A stretch of DNA of 64,000 nucleotides, from the NCBI RefSeq assembly GCF_013394855.1, contig NZ_JABMLK010000001.1, positions 2,065,501 through 2,129,500 on the forward strand, read 5' to 3'. This document shows positions 18,789 through 29,299 of this stretch, piece after piece. The notes beneath the pieces were generated by a model, which worked only from the letters and a program-made list of their open reading frames with translations, did no database searches and was not told the origin of the DNA. The stretch comes from Limnobaculum xujianqingii. Lineage in GTDB: Bacteria; Pseudomonadota; Gammaproteobacteria; Enterobacterales; Enterobacteriaceae. The translations under genes were made by a program, and so were the position numbers. Numbering within the stretch: the stretch's first letter is position 1; every line of letters begins with the position of its first letter.

Positions 18789-20783
18789 TTATTTCAACAA
18801 CTCACGGGCATTCGCCACCACGTTATCAACCGTAAAACCAAACTCGGCAAACAGTTGTTCTGCCGGAGCGGATTCGCCGAAGCTGCGCATGCCAACAATA
18901 CGACCGTTCAGACCAGTGTACTTGAACCAGAAGTCTGCAATACCCGCTTCCACAGCCACACGTGCACTTACGCCTGATGGCAGCACCGATTCACGGTAAC
19001 CCGCATCCTGACGGTCAAACACTTCAGTACATGGCATGGAAACGACACGAACTTTACGGCCTTCTGCCGACAGTTTGTCTGCCGCATCCACCGCCAGACT
19101 CACTTCCGAACCGGTGGCAATCAGAATTAACTCAGGTGTACCGGCACAGTCTTTCAGTACATAACCACCACGGGCTACGTTAGCCAGTTGCTCTGCGCTA
19201 CGTGGCTGTTGGGTCAGGTTCTGACGGGAAAAAATCAGGGCGCTTGGGCCATCCAGACGCTCAATGGCTGCTTTCCACGCAATCGCTGATTCAACCTGGT
19301 CACACGGACGCCAGGTGCTCATATTTGGCGTCAGGCGCAGGCTGGCCATCTGCTCTACCGGCTGGTGAGTCGGGCCATCTTCACCCAGACCAATCGAGTC
19401 ATGGGTATACACAAATACGCTGCGGATTTTCATCAGCGCTGCCATACGTACCGCGTTACGGGCATATTCCATAAACATCAGGAAGGTGGCACCGTAAGGC
19501 ACAAAACCACCGTGCAGGGCGATACCGTTCATCATCGCCGACATACCAAACTCGCGTACGCCGTAATGAATGTAGTTGCCCGCCAGGTCATCCACAATCG
19601 ACTTCGAACCGGACCACATGGTCAGGTTGCTTGGTGCCAGGTCAGCTGAGCCGCCCAGGAACTCAGGCAGCACTTTACCAAAGGCTTCCAGCGCATTTTG
19701 TGACGCCTTACGGCTGGCGATATTGGCCGGATTAGCCTGTAAATTCTCGATAAACTTCTGTGATTCTGCCTGCCACTGAGCCGGTAACTGACCGCTCACG
19801 CGACGGGTGAACTCGGCAGCCAGTTCAGGATGAGCTGCCCGATAGGCGGCAAACTGCTTGTCCCACGCTGCTTCCGCCGTCTGACCGGCAGATTTGGCAT
19901 CCCAGGCGCTGTAAATTTCCTGAGGAATAACAAATGGCTCGTATTTCCAGCCCAGCGCTTCACGGGTGGCGGCCACTTCGGCATCACCTAATGGTGCGCC
20001 ATGGCTGTCGTGAGTTCCGGCTTTATTGGGTGAACCAAAACCGATGATGGTTTTGCACATCAGCAATGAAGGCTTACCGGTCTCTTTCTGAGCCTGCTCT
20101 ACCGCTTTACGAATGGCCTCTGCATCATGACCATCGATGCCACGAATTACATGCCAGCCATAAGCTTCAAAACGCATGGCCGTATCATCAGTGAACCAGC
20201 CTTCAACGTGGCCGTCAATGGAGATACCGTTGTCATCATAGAAGGCAATCAGTTTACCCAGTTTCAGGGTACCGGCCAGTGAACAGGCTTCGTGAGAAAC
20301 CCCTTCCATCATGCAGCCGTCACCCATAAAGGTATAAGTGTGGTGGTCAACAATGTCGTGACCCGGGCGGTTAAACTGGGCAGCCAGCGTGCGCTCGGCA
20401 ATCGCCATACCCACCGCATTACAGATACCCTGACCCAGCGGGCCGGTAGTGGTTTCCACGCCCGGCGCATAGCCATATTCCGGGTGACCCGGGGTACGGG
20501 AATGTAACTGACGGAACTGTTTTAAATCATCGATAGTCAGATCATAACCGCTCAGGTGCAGCAGGCTATAAATCAGCATGGAGCCATGACCGTTAGACAG
20601 CACAAAGCGATCGCGGTTAGCCCACTGAGGATTGGTTGGATTGTGTTTTAGGAAACCGCGCCACAGAACTTCCGCGATATCGGCCATGCCCATCGGGGCT
20701 CCGGGATGGCCAGATTTGGCCTTTTGTACGGCGTCCATACTGAGGGCGCGAATAGCGTTAGCGAGTTCTTTATGAGAAGGCAT
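18789..20783 (-). CDS. tktA: Transketolase
   Basis: Thiamine-diphosphate enzyme moving two-carbon units in the pentose phosphate pathway. It has 664 residues. Visible motifs: the N-terminal [20 protein letters not shown], the ThDP/Mg site [18 protein letters not shown] (GDG...), the pyrimidine-domain [19 protein letters not shown] and the C-terminal regulatory-like domain. The ATG at 20783, with GGAG seven bases upstream, gives the conserved [15 protein letters not shown] start; the frame to 20795 is not used. Position next to loiP identifies it as tktA rather than tktB. Confidence 0.96.
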   Translation of the reverse strand: MPSHKELANAIRALSMDAVQKAKSGHPGAPMGMADIAEVLWRGFLKHNPTNPQWANRDRFVLSNGHGSMLIYSLLHLSGYDLTIDDLKQFRQLHSRTPGHPEYGYAPGVETTTGPLGQGICNAVGMAIAERTLAAQFNRPGHDIVDHHTYTFMGDGCMMEGVSHEACSLAGTLKLGKLIAFYDDNGISIDGHVEGWFTDDTAMRFEAYGWHVIRGIDGHDAEAIRKAVEQAQKETGKPSLLMCKTIIGFGSPNKAGTHDSHGAPLGDAEVAATREALGWKYEPFVIPQEIYSAWDAKSAGQTAEAAWDKQFAAYRAAHPELAAEFTRRVSGQLPAQWQAESQKFIENLQANPANIASRKASQNALEAFGKVLPEFLGGSADLAPSNLTMWSGSKSIVDDLAGNYIHYGVREFGMSAMMNGIALHGGFVPYGATFLMFMEYARNAVRMAALMKIRSVFVYTHDSIGLGEDGPTHQPVEQMASLRLTPNMSTWRPCDQVESAIAWKAAIERLDGPSALIFSRQNLTQQPRSAEQLANVARGGYVLKDCAGTPELILIATGSEVSLAVDAADKLSAEGRKVRVVSMPCTEVFDRQDAGYRESVLPSGVSARVAVEAGIADFWFKYTGLNGRIVGMRSFGESAPAEQLFAEFGFTVDNVVANARELLK

Positions 20784-21034
20784 TATTAACTCCATTTTAG
20801 GCTTAGGATTCGAGGTTCAGATCCAGAATAGGAAAAACGCTCTTATCTTCTCAAGTCAGCGCTAAAACGGCAACCCCGATTGACGATACAAATAGTTGCA
20901 ATTAAAGGTGGGTTTTTGTGTCACAGATCTTTTCATTTCCTCATGACACACTCTTTTATTATTGATATTATCGTCCAACTGGATAGGACCAGTCTTGAAG
21001 GCTAATAATCATATAATCACAGGAAGATAGTTTT

Positions 21035-21781
21035 ATGAAAATGCGTTCTACTTTAATCGCTGTAACCTTAGCATCGGCTACCATGTTAGCAGGCTGCCAG
21101 AGCGGTAGTTTTGGTGATACCCTTCTGTCTGCTGTAACCGTTAGTGATGCAGAAGTTAAAGCGCTGTCAGATCAATCTTGTAAAGAAATGGATCAGACTA
21201 ACAAAGTTGCAGGCAAGAGCAGCAAGTACACCAAACGTCTGAACAACATCTCCAAGAAGTTAGGCACCAACATCAATGGTCAACCTCTGAACTACAAAGT
21301 TTACTTAACTGATGACATCAACGCATGGGCAATGGCTAACGGCTGTATCCGTGTGTATAGCGGTCTGATGGATAAGATGACTGACGATGAAGTAATCGGC
21401 GTTCTGGGCCACGAAATTGGTCACGTTGATTTAGGCCACACTAAGAAAGCATTCCAGGTTGCTTATGCAGCTCAGTTCGCTACCCAGGCAGCACTTCAGT
21501 ACGGCGGCAAAACTGCAGCAGTTCTGAACGACGCTCAGGTTCTGGATTTCGCTAACGCACTGATCAACGCTCAGTTCTCTCAGTCTCAAGAATCAGAAGC
21601 TGATACCTTCTCTTACGACCTGCTGAAGCAGAAGAAACTGAAAACAGCTGCTCTGGCAACTGCGTTTGACAAACTAGCTCAGTTAGACGGTGGCGCAAGT
21701 GCTGGTATGATGAGCTCTCACCCAGGTTCTAAAGACCGTGCTGAAGCAATCAGAGCTCGTATCGCTGCTGATGGTAAATAA
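21035..21781 (+). CDS. loiP: M48-family metalloprotease lipoprotein LoiP (YggG)
   Basis: Outer-membrane-associated zinc protease of the HtpX/Oma1-like M48 family, linked in E. coli to low-osmolarity stress and Era interaction. It has 248 residues. A lipoprotein signal ends in the lipobox LAGC (Cys20). The zinc site is VLGHEIGHVDLGH (HEXXH), with the third ligand Glu in SQESEADTFSYD. AGGAAG lies upstream of the ATG. It is divergent from tktA and ends at a strong terminator. Confidence 0.95.
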   Translation: MKMRSTLIAVTLASATMLAGCQSGSFGDTLLSAVTVSDAEVKALSDQSCKEMDQTNKVAGKSSKYTKRLNNISKKLGTNINGQPLNYKVYLTDDINAWAMANGCIRVYSGLMDKMTDDEVIGVLGHEIGHVDLGHTKKAFQVAYAAQFATQAALQYGGKTAAVLNDAQVLDFANALINAQFSQSQESEADTFSYDLLKQKKLKTAALATAFDKLAQLDGGASAGMMSSHPGSKDRAEAIRARIAADGK

Positions 21782-21816
21782 TATATTTATGCGATAACAC
21801 GCTTATCTATGTATCT

Positions 21817-21848
21817 AAAACCGAGGTCATGGCCTCGGTTTTTTTATT
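21817..21848 (+). terminator. loiP terminator
   Basis: Stem aaaaccgagg / cctcggtttt with a 6-nt loop and a run of Ts, 36 bp after the loiP stop. The remaining 250 bp up to the next gene show nothing I can assign. Confidence 0.9.
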
Positions 21849-22104
21849 GCCAGAAAAACTCCCCTCCTCCGAACATTTGGCACGAAATCATTAACACTCA
21901 AATATTCAGTGACGTACAGTGGTCAGATTATCGGGAAAAATAGAGATAATCTTTTCATTTATCAGGATTATTTCTTTGCCAGAGTGATGATTGTCAACTA
22001 TCTTTTATATCAATGCCGCACTTGTGCGGGGTGTCCCGTTTCATCACTTATTCAGGTTGTAGTATTGAATGAATCATCAATAAAATTCACCAAGGAGTCG
22101 TCTT

Positions 22105-22671
22105 ATGAGTCAAGTGAAACACGTAGCCGTTTTGGTTGGTAGCCTGCGTAAAGAGTCAATCAACAGAAAAATTGCCCTGGCATTGGCTAAATTAGCTCCC
22201 TCTTCAATTAAGCTGGATATCGTGGAAATTGGCGATTTACCTCTCTATAGCGAAGATATTGATGTCACTCCAGCACCTGCCGCTTACACTACATTCCGTA
22301 ATCAAATCAAAGCTGCTGATGCCGTATTATTTGTCACCCCTGAATACAATCGCTCTGTGCCAGCAGCATTAAAAAACGCACTGGATGTAGGTTCTCGTCC
22401 TTACGGTCAAAGTGCCTGGTCAGGAAAACCTGGGGCTGTTGTTAGCGCATCACCGGGTGCCATTGGCGGTTTTGGTGCCAACCACCATCTGCGTCAATCA
22501 CTGGTATTCCTGAATATTCCATGTATGCAGCAGCCGGAAGCCTATATCAGTAACGCCGGGGCTATTTTTGAAGAGAGTGGTGAGCTAACTGAAAGAACCA
22601 AAGCCTTCCTGCAAAGCTTTGTTGATGCTTATGCTGATTGGGTTCTATTTCAGACTCGCCCACAAAAATAG
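22105..22671 (+). CDS. NAD(P)H-dependent FMN reductase
   Basis: Flavodoxin-fold oxidoreductase of the ChrR/YieF/SsuE-like PF03358 family, reducing FMN, quinones or chromate in the cytoplasm. It has 188 residues. The FMN phosphate loop is GSLRKESINRKIA (residues 11-23) and the isoalloxazine-contact motif is TPEYNRSVPAALKNALD. AAGGAG lies seven bases before the ATG. It is not part of the E. coli loiP-speB spacing, so it is lineage-specific at this spot. The physiological substrate cannot be told from sequence. Confidence 0.88.
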   Translation: MSQVKHVAVLVGSLRKESINRKIALALAKLAPSSIKLDIVEIGDLPLYSEDIDVTPAPAAYTTFRNQIKAADAVLFVTPEYNRSVPAALKNALDVGSRPYGQSAWSGKPGAVVSASPGAIGGFGANHHLRQSLVFLNIPCMQQPEAYISNAGAIFEESGELTERTKAFLQSFVDAYADWVLFQTRPQK

Positions 22672-22697
22672 GCTATTGAGATAAATCCATTAATACG

Positions 22698-22725
22698 AAA
22701 ACGGCTGATAAATATCGGCCGTTTT
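22698..22725 (+). terminator. Terminator after the FMN reductase gene
   Basis: Arms aaaacggc (22698-22705) and gccgtttt (22718-22725) lie 26 bp after the stop codon. An R1 element begins about 40 bp further on. Confidence 0.7.
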
Positions 22726-22762
22726 AATGTGATGGCCAACCAGATAAATTGGCCTCAATAAA

Positions 22763-22920
22763 TATTCCGACCGTAAAAACACAGTGCTTATATCTGCATC
22801 GAGAACGGTCGGTAAACCATCTGTACTCAGCTATGGTGCGCGTTGGGCCTGGCCGGGTTAGGGGCACTTCGTTGGCTTACGCCAAGTCGCCCCCAACACC
22901 CGTCCCTCCCAACGATTGGC
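22763..22920 (+). repeat. R1 element, long form (R1-4)
   Basis: Full copy between two terminators and between convergent genes. Hairpin 1 is CCGACCG (22767-22773) with CGGTCGG (22806-22812). Outer stem 2 is CGTTGGG (22841-22847) with CCCAACG (22908-22914). Inner stem is TTGGC (22872-22876), loop TTAC, GCCAA (22881-22885). It shares an extra 5' flank (aaattggcctcaat) with copy R1-6. Confidence 0.9.
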
Positions 22921-22963
22921 TATCTTAAGGTATTAAACTGAACTGGCAGACTTTGTCATTAAT

Positions 22964-22995
22964 AAAAAACGGCTGATAATTGTCAGCCGTTTTTT
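22964..22995. terminator. speB terminator
   Basis: A 13-bp stem, aaaaaacggctga with its complement, carries A and T runs on the two sides, so it can work in both directions. It lies about 35 bp beyond the speB stop. Confidence 0.9.
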
Positions 22996-23029
22996 ATTAT
23001 CCTTATATTCGGATTAAATTACTTTTTCG

Positions 23030-23947
23030 TTACTTTTTCGCTGCCTGCATATACAGCATATCCAGAGCAACTGTCGCGGCTGCCAGCGCGGTCATCTCTG
23101 CGTGATCGTAAGAAGGAGCTACTTCCACTACATCCATTCCCACGATATCCAGCGATTGTAATCCACGCAGAATTTTTAGTGCACGGTCAGACGTTAATCC
23201 ACCACACACTGGCGTACCGGTACCCGGAGCAAAAGCAGGATCCAGACAGTCAATATCAAACGTCAGATAAACCGGCATGTCTCCTACAATCTTTTTAATC
23301 TGAGCAACAACATCATCTACTGTGCGATCGTTTACCTGAGCGGCATCCAATACGGTGAAACCGTTGTCAGTATCATGCTCAGTACGGATACCAATTTGTA
23401 CTGAACGTGTAGGATCAATCAAACCTTCATTTGGCGCATGATAAAACATGGTGCCATGATCAAACTTACTGCCGTTAGAGTAAGTATCGGTATGAGCATC
23501 AAAATGAACCAAAGCCATTTTGCCAAAATGTTTAGCGTGAGCTCTTAATAAAGGCAGCGTCACAAAGTGGTCACCACCAAAAGTCAGACAGCGCTTACCG
23601 GCAGCCAGTAAACGTTCGGTGTGAGCCTGAAGCTGTTCACTCATGTCCTGAGCGTCACCAAAATTAAAAACCACATCACCGCAATCAACAACCTTCAATT
23701 TGCTTTGCAGTTTGAATGTCCATGGCCAACGACAGGATTCCCAGGCCAGATTAGTCGATACCTGACGAATGGCCGCTGGTCCATGACGAGCGCCTGAACG
23801 ACCAGAGGTTGCCATATCGAAAGGAACACCGGTGATAACCCAATCAGCATCACTCTCATACGGTTGGAAATTGAGTGGTAAACGTAAAAAACCAAAAGCA
23901 TTGGAGACCAGTGAATTATCAGGCTTATTGCCAAGCGTGCTATTCAT
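23030..23947 (-). CDS. speB: Agmatinase
   Basis: Hydrolyses agmatine to putrescine and urea in polyamine synthesis. It has 305 residues. The binuclear Mn ligands are all present: GGDHFVTLP (His), [11 protein letters not shown] (Asp, His, Asp) and [19 protein letters not shown] (two Asp). A TTG start at 23959 is possible, but GAGGAA six bases before the ATG at 23947 and the conserved STLG N-terminus favour 23947. It is normally next to speA; here yhgN on the opposite strand separates them. A terminator-like hairpin sits in its leader. Confidence 0.96.
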   Translation of the reverse strand: MNSTLGNKPDNSLVSNAFGFLRLPLNFQPYESDADWVITGVPFDMATSGRSGARHGPAAIRQVSTNLAWESCRWPWTFKLQSKLKVVDCGDVVFNFGDAQDMSEQLQAHTERLLAAGKRCLTFGGDHFVTLPLLRAHAKHFGKMALVHFDAHTDTYSNGSKFDHGTMFYHAPNEGLIDPTRSVQIGIRTEHDTDNGFTVLDAAQVNDRTVDDVVAQIKKIVGDMPVYLTFDIDCLDPAFAPGTGTPVCGGLTSDRALKILRGLQSLDIVGMDVVEVAPSYDHAEMTALAAATVALDMLYMQAAKK

Positions 23948-24032
23948 TGTATTCCTCAAAAAGTCTGCGTTATCTTTCCGTTATCCCATGCTATCGGCAA
24001 TGAGTCATAAATGGAAATCAACTAAGTCGCGA

Positions 24033-24080
24033 AAAAAAATCCCTCCTCGTCAGAATGGAGCGCCCGACGAGAAAGGGATT
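24033..24080 (-). terminator. Terminator-like hairpin in the speB leader
   Basis: On the minus strand, gaatccc...ctcgtc pairs with gacgag...gggatt, followed directly by eight Ts. It lies about 85 nt upstream of the speB ATG, between yhgN and speB. It has the form of an intrinsic terminator, so it could be an attenuator or the end of a short RNA. The rest of the 322-bp spacer holds no gene I can see. Confidence 0.55.
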
Positions 24081-24270
24081 CAGAGAATTCTTCAATTGTG
24101 CTGGGGTAAATTATGGAGTGTATTCCCCCCATCTTCAAGAAAAATCCCGAGCCTCATCGATTATCGTTAGCGGGACTTTTCAGACTCACAAGCAGTTACA
24201 GAATTGACTAATCTTTCAGTCTGTTAAAGTTAGTATATAGTTAAACTAAATGCACTAACCGGATTTATAT

Positions 24271-24867
24271 ATGGCAGAAATGACATCGGCAATAATTCTA
24301 CTTTTTCTTATCCTGGATCCGCTGGGAAACCTGCCGATATTTATGTCGATCCTTAAACATATCGATCCGAAACGCCGCCGCATTATTGTTATCAGAGAGA
24401 TGCTGATTGCGTTGGTGCTGATGATGGTTTTTCTGTTTACCGGTGAGAAAATTCTGGAAGTATTAAATCTGCGTACCGAGACAGTGTCTATTTCTGGCGG
24501 GATTATTCTGTTTCTGATTGCCATCAGAATGATTTTTCCATCCTCTGAGAATGGTAGTACTTCTGGTTTACCGGCAGGAGAAGAGCCTTTTTTGGTGCCA
24601 ATGGCTATTCCATTAGTGGCCGGACCTTCTATTCTGGCGTCATTAATGATGCTATCACATCAATACCCCAACAAAATGGGCTATCTGGCCATTGCGCTGT
24701 TTATCGCCTGGGCGCTTTCTGCCATGATATTGATGATGTCCGACTTGTTTTTACGTCTGCTGGGCGAGAAAGGCGTTAATGCACTGGAACGTTTGATGGG
24801 ATTAATACTGGTGATGATCTCAACCCAAATGTTTCTGGATGGGATTCGAAGCTATTTATCGCACTAG
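24271..24867 (+). CDS. yhgN: MarC/YhgN-family inner membrane protein
   Basis: Six-TM integral membrane protein of UPF0056, 198 residues. It matches YhgN specifically: LDPLGNLPIFMSILKHIDPK near the N-terminus, VSISGGIILFLIAIRMIFPS, and GEKGVNALERLMGLILVM near the C-terminus. The family's function is unestablished; early links to antibiotic resistance (MarC) were not confirmed. In E. coli yhgN is far from this region. Here it lies on the plus strand inside the speA-speB pair, so speB cannot simply be read through from speA without antisense transcription of yhgN. Confidence 0.9.
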   Translation: MAEMTSAIILLFLILDPLGNLPIFMSILKHIDPKRRRIIVIREMLIALVLMMVFLFTGEKILEVLNLRTETVSISGGIILFLIAIRMIFPSSENGSTSGLPAGEEPFLVPMAIPLVAGPSILASLMMLSHQYPNKMGYLAIALFIAWALSAMILMMSDLFLRLLGEKGVNALERLMGLILVMISTQMFLDGIRSYLSH

Positions 24868-24915
24868 AGAGCAGAAATAAAGCAGGCGATCGTTGACCAC
24901 CTGCTCCTCAATTAA

Positions 24916-26814
24916 TTACTCATCTTCAAGATAAGTATAACCATACAGCCCGGCTTCAAACTCTTCCAGGAACTGCTCTTCAAGCTCAGGGCTTAAATTG
25001 GCGCTCTTGATTTGTTCGCGATAGCGAGTCATCAGGGTTTCCGGATTAAGCTGAACATACTCCAGCATTTCCGCAACCGTATTGCCCTCTTCAGACTGTT
25101 CAACTTCAACGCTGCCATCGTTAAAGACGAACACATCAACTGATGCGGTATCACCAAACAGGTTATGCATATTACCCAGAATTTCCTGATAGGCGCCAAC
25201 CATAAAGAAGCCTAACAGCGGAGGGTTCTCCGGATCGTAAGGCGGCATTGGCATAGTGGTTGCCATACCGTCACCGTCGATATAGTGGTCAATAGCCCCA
25301 TCAGAATCACAGGTGATATCCAGTAATACTACCCGGCGCTCAGGATCTTTATCTAACCCGCTCAGTGGCAATACTGGAAACAGCTGGTCGATACCCCATG
25401 CGTCTGGCATTGACTGGAACAGCGAGAAGTTAACATAAAGTTTATCCGCCATACGCTCATCCAGCTCATCAATGATGGGAAGATGGGCACGATTGCTTGG
25501 TTCAAGCTGTAGCTGAATATGATGACAAATGGTCAGATAAAGCTGCTCGGCATAAGCGCGGTCGGTTAAATCCAGCATGCCGTGTGCATATTGAGTATGC
25601 ACATCATTCAAATCCAGCTGGCTATCGTGCAACCACTCCCGCAGTGAGCGACGATTTTCTGGCTCTTGCATCTCCAGCCAGGTGTCCCACAGGCTACATA
25701 AAGCACGGGGAGCATCTTCATTAGGTGGTTGCGGCACTTCAAATTCATTGCGCTCCACACCAATCACGTTAGATACCAAAACCGTATGGTGCGCCGTTAC
25801 TGCACGTCCGGATTCTGTAATCACCGTTGGGTGCGGTAAACCATGTTCATTACAGGCTTCACCGATTCCCCAGATAACGTTATTCGCATATTCGTTCAGG
25901 CCATAGTTCACTGAACAATCAGACTGAGAGCGTGTACCTTCATAATCCACGCCTAAACCGCCACCAACGTCGAAGCATTGAATATTGACACCCAGTTTAT
26001 GCAGTTCTACGTAGAAACGGGCTGATTCACGTACGCCAGTGGCAATATCACGAATATTAGATAGCTGAGATCCCAGATGGAAGTGCAGCAGTTGCAGGCT
26101 GTCCAAACGCCCGGCATCACGCAACGTATCGACCAGTGTCAGTACCTGAGAAGCTGATAAACCAAATTTAGACTTATCACCACCGCTGGCCTGCCATTTA
26201 CCAGAACCCTGAGAAGCCAGACGAGCGCGAACGCCAAGGCGAGGAATGACATCCAGACGTTTGGCCTCTTCCAGAACCACCTTTATCTCAGACATTTTTT
26301 CAATGACCAGATAAACTTTATGCCCGAGTTTTTCCCCGGTTAACGCCAGACGAATATATTCACGATCTTTATAACCGTTGCAGACGATCACTGAGCGGGT
26401 AAACCCTGCATGACCTAATACCGCCATTAATTCAGCTTTGGAACCGGCTTCCAGTCCCAAAGGTTCACCGGAATTAACCAGTGACTCAATTACCCGACGC
26501 TGTTGATTAACTTTAATCGGATAAACTAAAAAATAGTTGCCTTCATAACCAAACGACTCACGTGCACGTTTAAACGCAGCATTAATAGAACGCAAACGAT
26601 GCTGAAGTATTTGTGGAAAACAAAACAACGATGGCAGGCGCTGCCCCTGTGCTTGCATTCCCTGAACTAACGTTGCCAGATCCACGCGTGCATCAGGTAA
26701 GTCAGGATCCGGACAGACAGTAATATGGCCAAATTCATTCACACCATAATAACCACCACCCCAGTGAGCGACATTATAAGTACGCATCATTTTGCTTGCG
26801 GAACCGTTTGTCAT
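24916..26814 (-). CDS. speA: Biosynthetic arginine decarboxylase
   Basis: PLP-dependent fold III decarboxylase giving agmatine for putrescine synthesis. It has 632 residues; E. coli's protein has 658 and a longer N-terminus. The PLP lysine lies in [18 protein letters not shown]. Other hallmarks are [49 protein letters not shown] and [20 protein letters not shown]. It converges on yhgN. With agmatinase 1 kb downstream, it completes the two-step agmatine route. Confidence 0.97.
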   Translation of the reverse strand: MTNGSASKMMRTYNVAHWGGGYYGVNEFGHITVCPDPDLPDARVDLATLVQGMQAQGQRLPSLFCFPQILQHRLRSINAAFKRARESFGYEGNYFLVYPIKVNQQRRVIESLVNSGEPLGLEAGSKAELMAVLGHAGFTRSVIVCNGYKDREYIRLALTGEKLGHKVYLVIEKMSEIKVVLEEAKRLDVIPRLGVRARLASQGSGKWQASGGDKSKFGLSASQVLTLVDTLRDAGRLDSLQLLHFHLGSQLSNIRDIATGVRESARFYVELHKLGVNIQCFDVGGGLGVDYEGTRSQSDCSVNYGLNEYANNVIWGIGEACNEHGLPHPTVITESGRAVTAHHTVLVSNVIGVERNEFEVPQPPNEDAPRALCSLWDTWLEMQEPENRRSLREWLHDSQLDLNDVHTQYAHGMLDLTDRAYAEQLYLTICHHIQLQLEPSNRAHLPIIDELDERMADKLYVNFSLFQSMPDAWGIDQLFPVLPLSGLDKDPERRVVLLDITCDSDGAIDHYIDGDGMATTMPMPPYDPENPPLLGFFMVGAYQEILGNMHNLFGDTASVDVFVFNDGSVEVEQSEEGNTVAEMLEYVQLNPETLMTRYREQIKSANLSPELEEQFLEEFEAGLYGYTYLEDE

Positions 26815-26829
26815 AACAACATAAGCCTC

Positions 26830-26946
26830 TTAGAGCCCGGAACGGAAACAAACCGATCTGAGCAACTCAACAGTAAAAACTACCCGATTAGTTCGTATTT
26901 CACCATGCAGCACTGGAGGGTAACTACCCGGACCATACGACCGCAT
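26830..26946 (-). CDS. Possible 38-codon upstream ORF of speA
   Basis: A short frame starting MRSYGPGSYPPVLHGEIR and ending SVCFRSGL stops 15 bp before the speA ATG. It has no clear ribosome site. E. coli also has a small ORF (yqgB) ahead of speA, but the sequence is not obviously the same. It could be a leader peptide, or chance. I give it as a candidate only. Confidence 0.3.
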   Translation of the reverse strand: MRSYGPGSYPPVLHGEIRTNRVVFTVELLRSVCFRSGL

Positions 26947-27541
26947 AAGAATAGACGATAATATTGCTATTTCATATTGTTAATGAAGCAATCTGACAGC
27001 AAAAAACAAAATTTTTGTTTATAAATATGTCCGGAGGATAGTTAGATACCCTACCATTAAAAATCATTTACAAATCAATTAATAAAGAAGATAACTTCAA
27101 TTTAGAATACGGTGATTATTGTCCAGCTATATAACCAGATCAAAAGCCTGATTATCTACGGTAAAAAAGCAATTTTTTCAGAACTAAATGATAATTAAAC
27201 AGTTAATAATTTTATCCACGCTCCCCCACCGGTTATTTATATTTCAACTCGGTATATCGGTACTTTGTATGTGCTAAATCACCGTCAAAACCGCCTTCTA
27301 TTTCCAGTTATAAAAAAAATGTAATTCAGAACAATAGGTTGAATATTTTCAGATAAAAAACAACTGGCAATATTGTAGTAAATCTTTAGAATAGCCATCC
27401 AGAAGTTAATCCGTCTATACCGATTAACTAACGTATTCATAAACTCCTTAATCTGCGCATGCGTTGTCTCACGCCCAACGATCTCCCCAATAAGGGATAA
27501 CGCCGCTTTGCAGTTAAACCGTCTTAGAGGTAAGAGAAGAA
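26947..27541. other. Divergent regulatory spacer speA-metK
   Basis: An AT-rich spacer of about 600 bp between the divergent speA and metK genes. It must hold both promoters. One metK promoter candidate with a Met-box-like operator is listed separately. The small yqgC/yqgD-type frames of E. coli are not apparent. Confidence 0.5.
27364..27416 (+). promoter_or_regulatory. Candidate metK promoter with MetJ-box-like sites
   Basis: CTGGCA at 27364-27369 and TAGAAT at 27387-27392 are separated by 17 bp, a good sigma70 arrangement. Two adjacent 8-mers at 27401-27416, AGAAGTTA and ATCCGTCT, match the MetJ consensus AGACGTCT at 5 and 6 of 8 positions and lie at the expected start of transcription. metK is MetJ-repressed in E. 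coli. The match is weak by itself. Confidence 0.4.
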
Positions 27542-28696
27542 ATGGCCCAACACCTGTTTACTTCCGAATCCGTATCCGAAGGGCATCCTGACAAAATTGC
27601 CGACCAAATTTCTGACGCGGTGCTTGATGCAATTCTTGAGCAAGATCCTAAAGCGCGCGTAGCCTGTGAAACCTATATTAAGACCGGTATGGTTTTAGTC
27701 GGCGGTGAAATCACAACTTCCGCCTGGGTGGATATTGAAGAACTCACTCGTCGTACCGTATGTGACATTGGTTACACACACTCAGATATGGGATTTGATG
27801 CTAATTCTTGTGCGGTATTAAGCGCTATTGGCAAACAATCACGTGATATCAATCAAGGTGTTGACCGCAGCGACCCGTTAGAACAAGGTGCTGGCGATCA
27901 GGGCATCATGTTTGGTTATGCAACTAACGAAACCGAAGTTTTAATGCCTGCACCAATTACTTATGCTCACCGCTTAATGGAGCGTCAGGCAGAAGTACGT
28001 AAAAATGGTACCCTGCCTTGGCTACGTCCGGATGCTAAAAGCCAGGTCACCTTTATGTATGACAATGGCAAAATCAGCGGTATTGATGCGGTAGTATTAT
28101 CAACTCAACACTCTGACCATATCGGCCAAAAAGATCTGCAGGAAGCGGTAATGGAACACATCATTAAACCGGTTCTACCTGCTGAATGGTTATCAGCTAA
28201 TACCAAATACTTTATTAACCCAACCGGCCGCTTCGTCATTGGTGGACCAATGGGTGACTGTGGATTAACCGGTCGTAAAATTATCGTTGATACCTACGGC
28301 GGTGCAGCTCGTCACGGCGGCGGGGCATTCTCCGGCAAAGATCCTTCTAAAGTTGACCGTTCTGCAGCCTATGCTGCACGCTACGTGGCTAAAAATATCG
28401 TGGCTGCTGGCCTGGCGGAGCGCTGCGAAATTCAAGTTTCTTACGCTATTGGTGTTGCTGAGCCAACCTCAATTATGCTGGAAACCTTCGGCACCGAAAA
28501 AATTCCACACGACCGTTTAATTCAATTGGTTCGCGAGTTCTTCGACCTGCGTCCTTATGGATTAATTAAAATGCTGGATTTGATCAGACCTATTTATCAG
28601 CAAACCGCAGCTTACGGTCATTTTGGTCGTGAACATTTCCCATGGGAAAAAACAGACAAAGCGGCAATGCTGCGCGAAGCTGCCGGACTTAAATAA
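27542..28696 (+). CDS. metK: S-adenosylmethionine synthetase
   Basis: Forms S-adenosylmethionine from methionine and ATP; essential methyl-donor enzyme. It has 384 residues, the same as E. coli. Signatures: [20 protein letters not shown] at the N-terminus, [12 protein letters not shown], the P-loop-like [16 protein letters not shown], and the K+ and Mg2+ site residues within these. AGAGGTAAGAGAAG upstream supplies the ribosome site. It is followed by a strong terminator, then sprT. Confidence 0.98.
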   Translation: MAQHLFTSESVSEGHPDKIADQISDAVLDAILEQDPKARVACETYIKTGMVLVGGEITTSAWVDIEELTRRTVCDIGYTHSDMGFDANSCAVLSAIGKQSRDINQGVDRSDPLEQGAGDQGIMFGYATNETEVLMPAPITYAHRLMERQAEVRKNGTLPWLRPDAKSQVTFMYDNGKISGIDAVVLSTQHSDHIGQKDLQEAVMEHIIKPVLPAEWLSANTKYFINPTGRFVIGGPMGDCGLTGRKIIVDTYGGAARHGGGAFSGKDPSKVDRSAAYAARYVAKNIVAAGLAERCEIQVSYAIGVAEPTSIMLETFGTEKIPHDRLIQLVREFFDLRPYGLIKMLDLIRPIYQQTAAYGHFGREHFPWEKTDKAAMLREAAGLK

Positions 28697-28723
28697 TTCC
28701 AGACAGGCATCGTAGCTAATTTT

Positions 28724-28760
28724 AACGGCGTGATGGCATCAGCCTCACGCCGTTTTTTAT
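28724..28760 (+). terminator. metK terminator
   Basis: Stem aacggcgtga (28724-28733) with tcacgccgtt (28745-28754), followed by a T run, 27 bp after the metK stop. Confidence 0.92.
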
Positions 28761-28795
28761 TGCTCATTTTATGGCACCTCGTTATGCTAGCGCTC

Positions 28796-29299
28796 ATGAC
28801 CACACTTCGCCTTCCCATCGCTACTCAGCAAGCCGTTATGCGTTGCTTACGCCATTATCTGGCACTGGCTAATCGCCATTTAGAAACTGAGTATTCAGAA
28901 CCCAAAGTCACCTATCGCCAGCGTGGAACAACCGCTGGAACGGCCCATCTTACCCACTGGGAAATCCGACTTAATGCAGTGTTGCTGGTAGAAAATGGTC
29001 AACAGTTTATTGATGATGTGGTTCCCCATGAGCTGGCTCATTTACTGGTTTATCGTCAATTTGGCCGTGTATCCCCGCATGGTGCCGAATGGCAATGGAT
29101 GATGGAAAAAGTTCTGGGAGTTAGCGCAACCCGAACACACTGTTTTGATGTGATGTCGGTACAGGGGAAAACTTTTACCTATATCTGTAATTGCCAAACG
29201 CATCAGTTAACCGTACGCCGCCACAACAAAATCCTGCGTAAAGAGAGTGAGTATCGTTGTAAGCACTGCGGCAATCTGTTGAAACCAGCTGAAACCTAA
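28796..29299 (+). CDS. sprT: SprT-family zinc metalloprotein
   Basis: Cytoplasmic SprT-like protein, a bacterial relative of the SPRTN/Wss1 DNA-protein crosslink proteases; the E. coli function is poorly defined. It has 167 residues. The active-site motif is [16 protein letters not shown] (HEXXH type), and C-terminal Cys pairs in YICNCQ and [10 protein letters not shown] form a zinc ribbon. The frame is open from 28730, but that part would run through the metK terminator. [15 protein letters not shown] at 28796 is the homologous start, although its ribosome site is weak. endA, normally next, is absent. Confidence 0.9.
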   Translation: MTTLRLPIATQQAVMRCLRHYLALANRHLETEYSEPKVTYRQRGTTAGTAHLTHWEIRLNAVLLVENGQQFIDDVVPHELAHLLVYRQFGRVSPHGAEWQWMMEKVLGVSATRTHCFDVMSVQGKTFTYICNCQTHQLTVRRHNKILRKESEYRCKHCGNLLKPAET

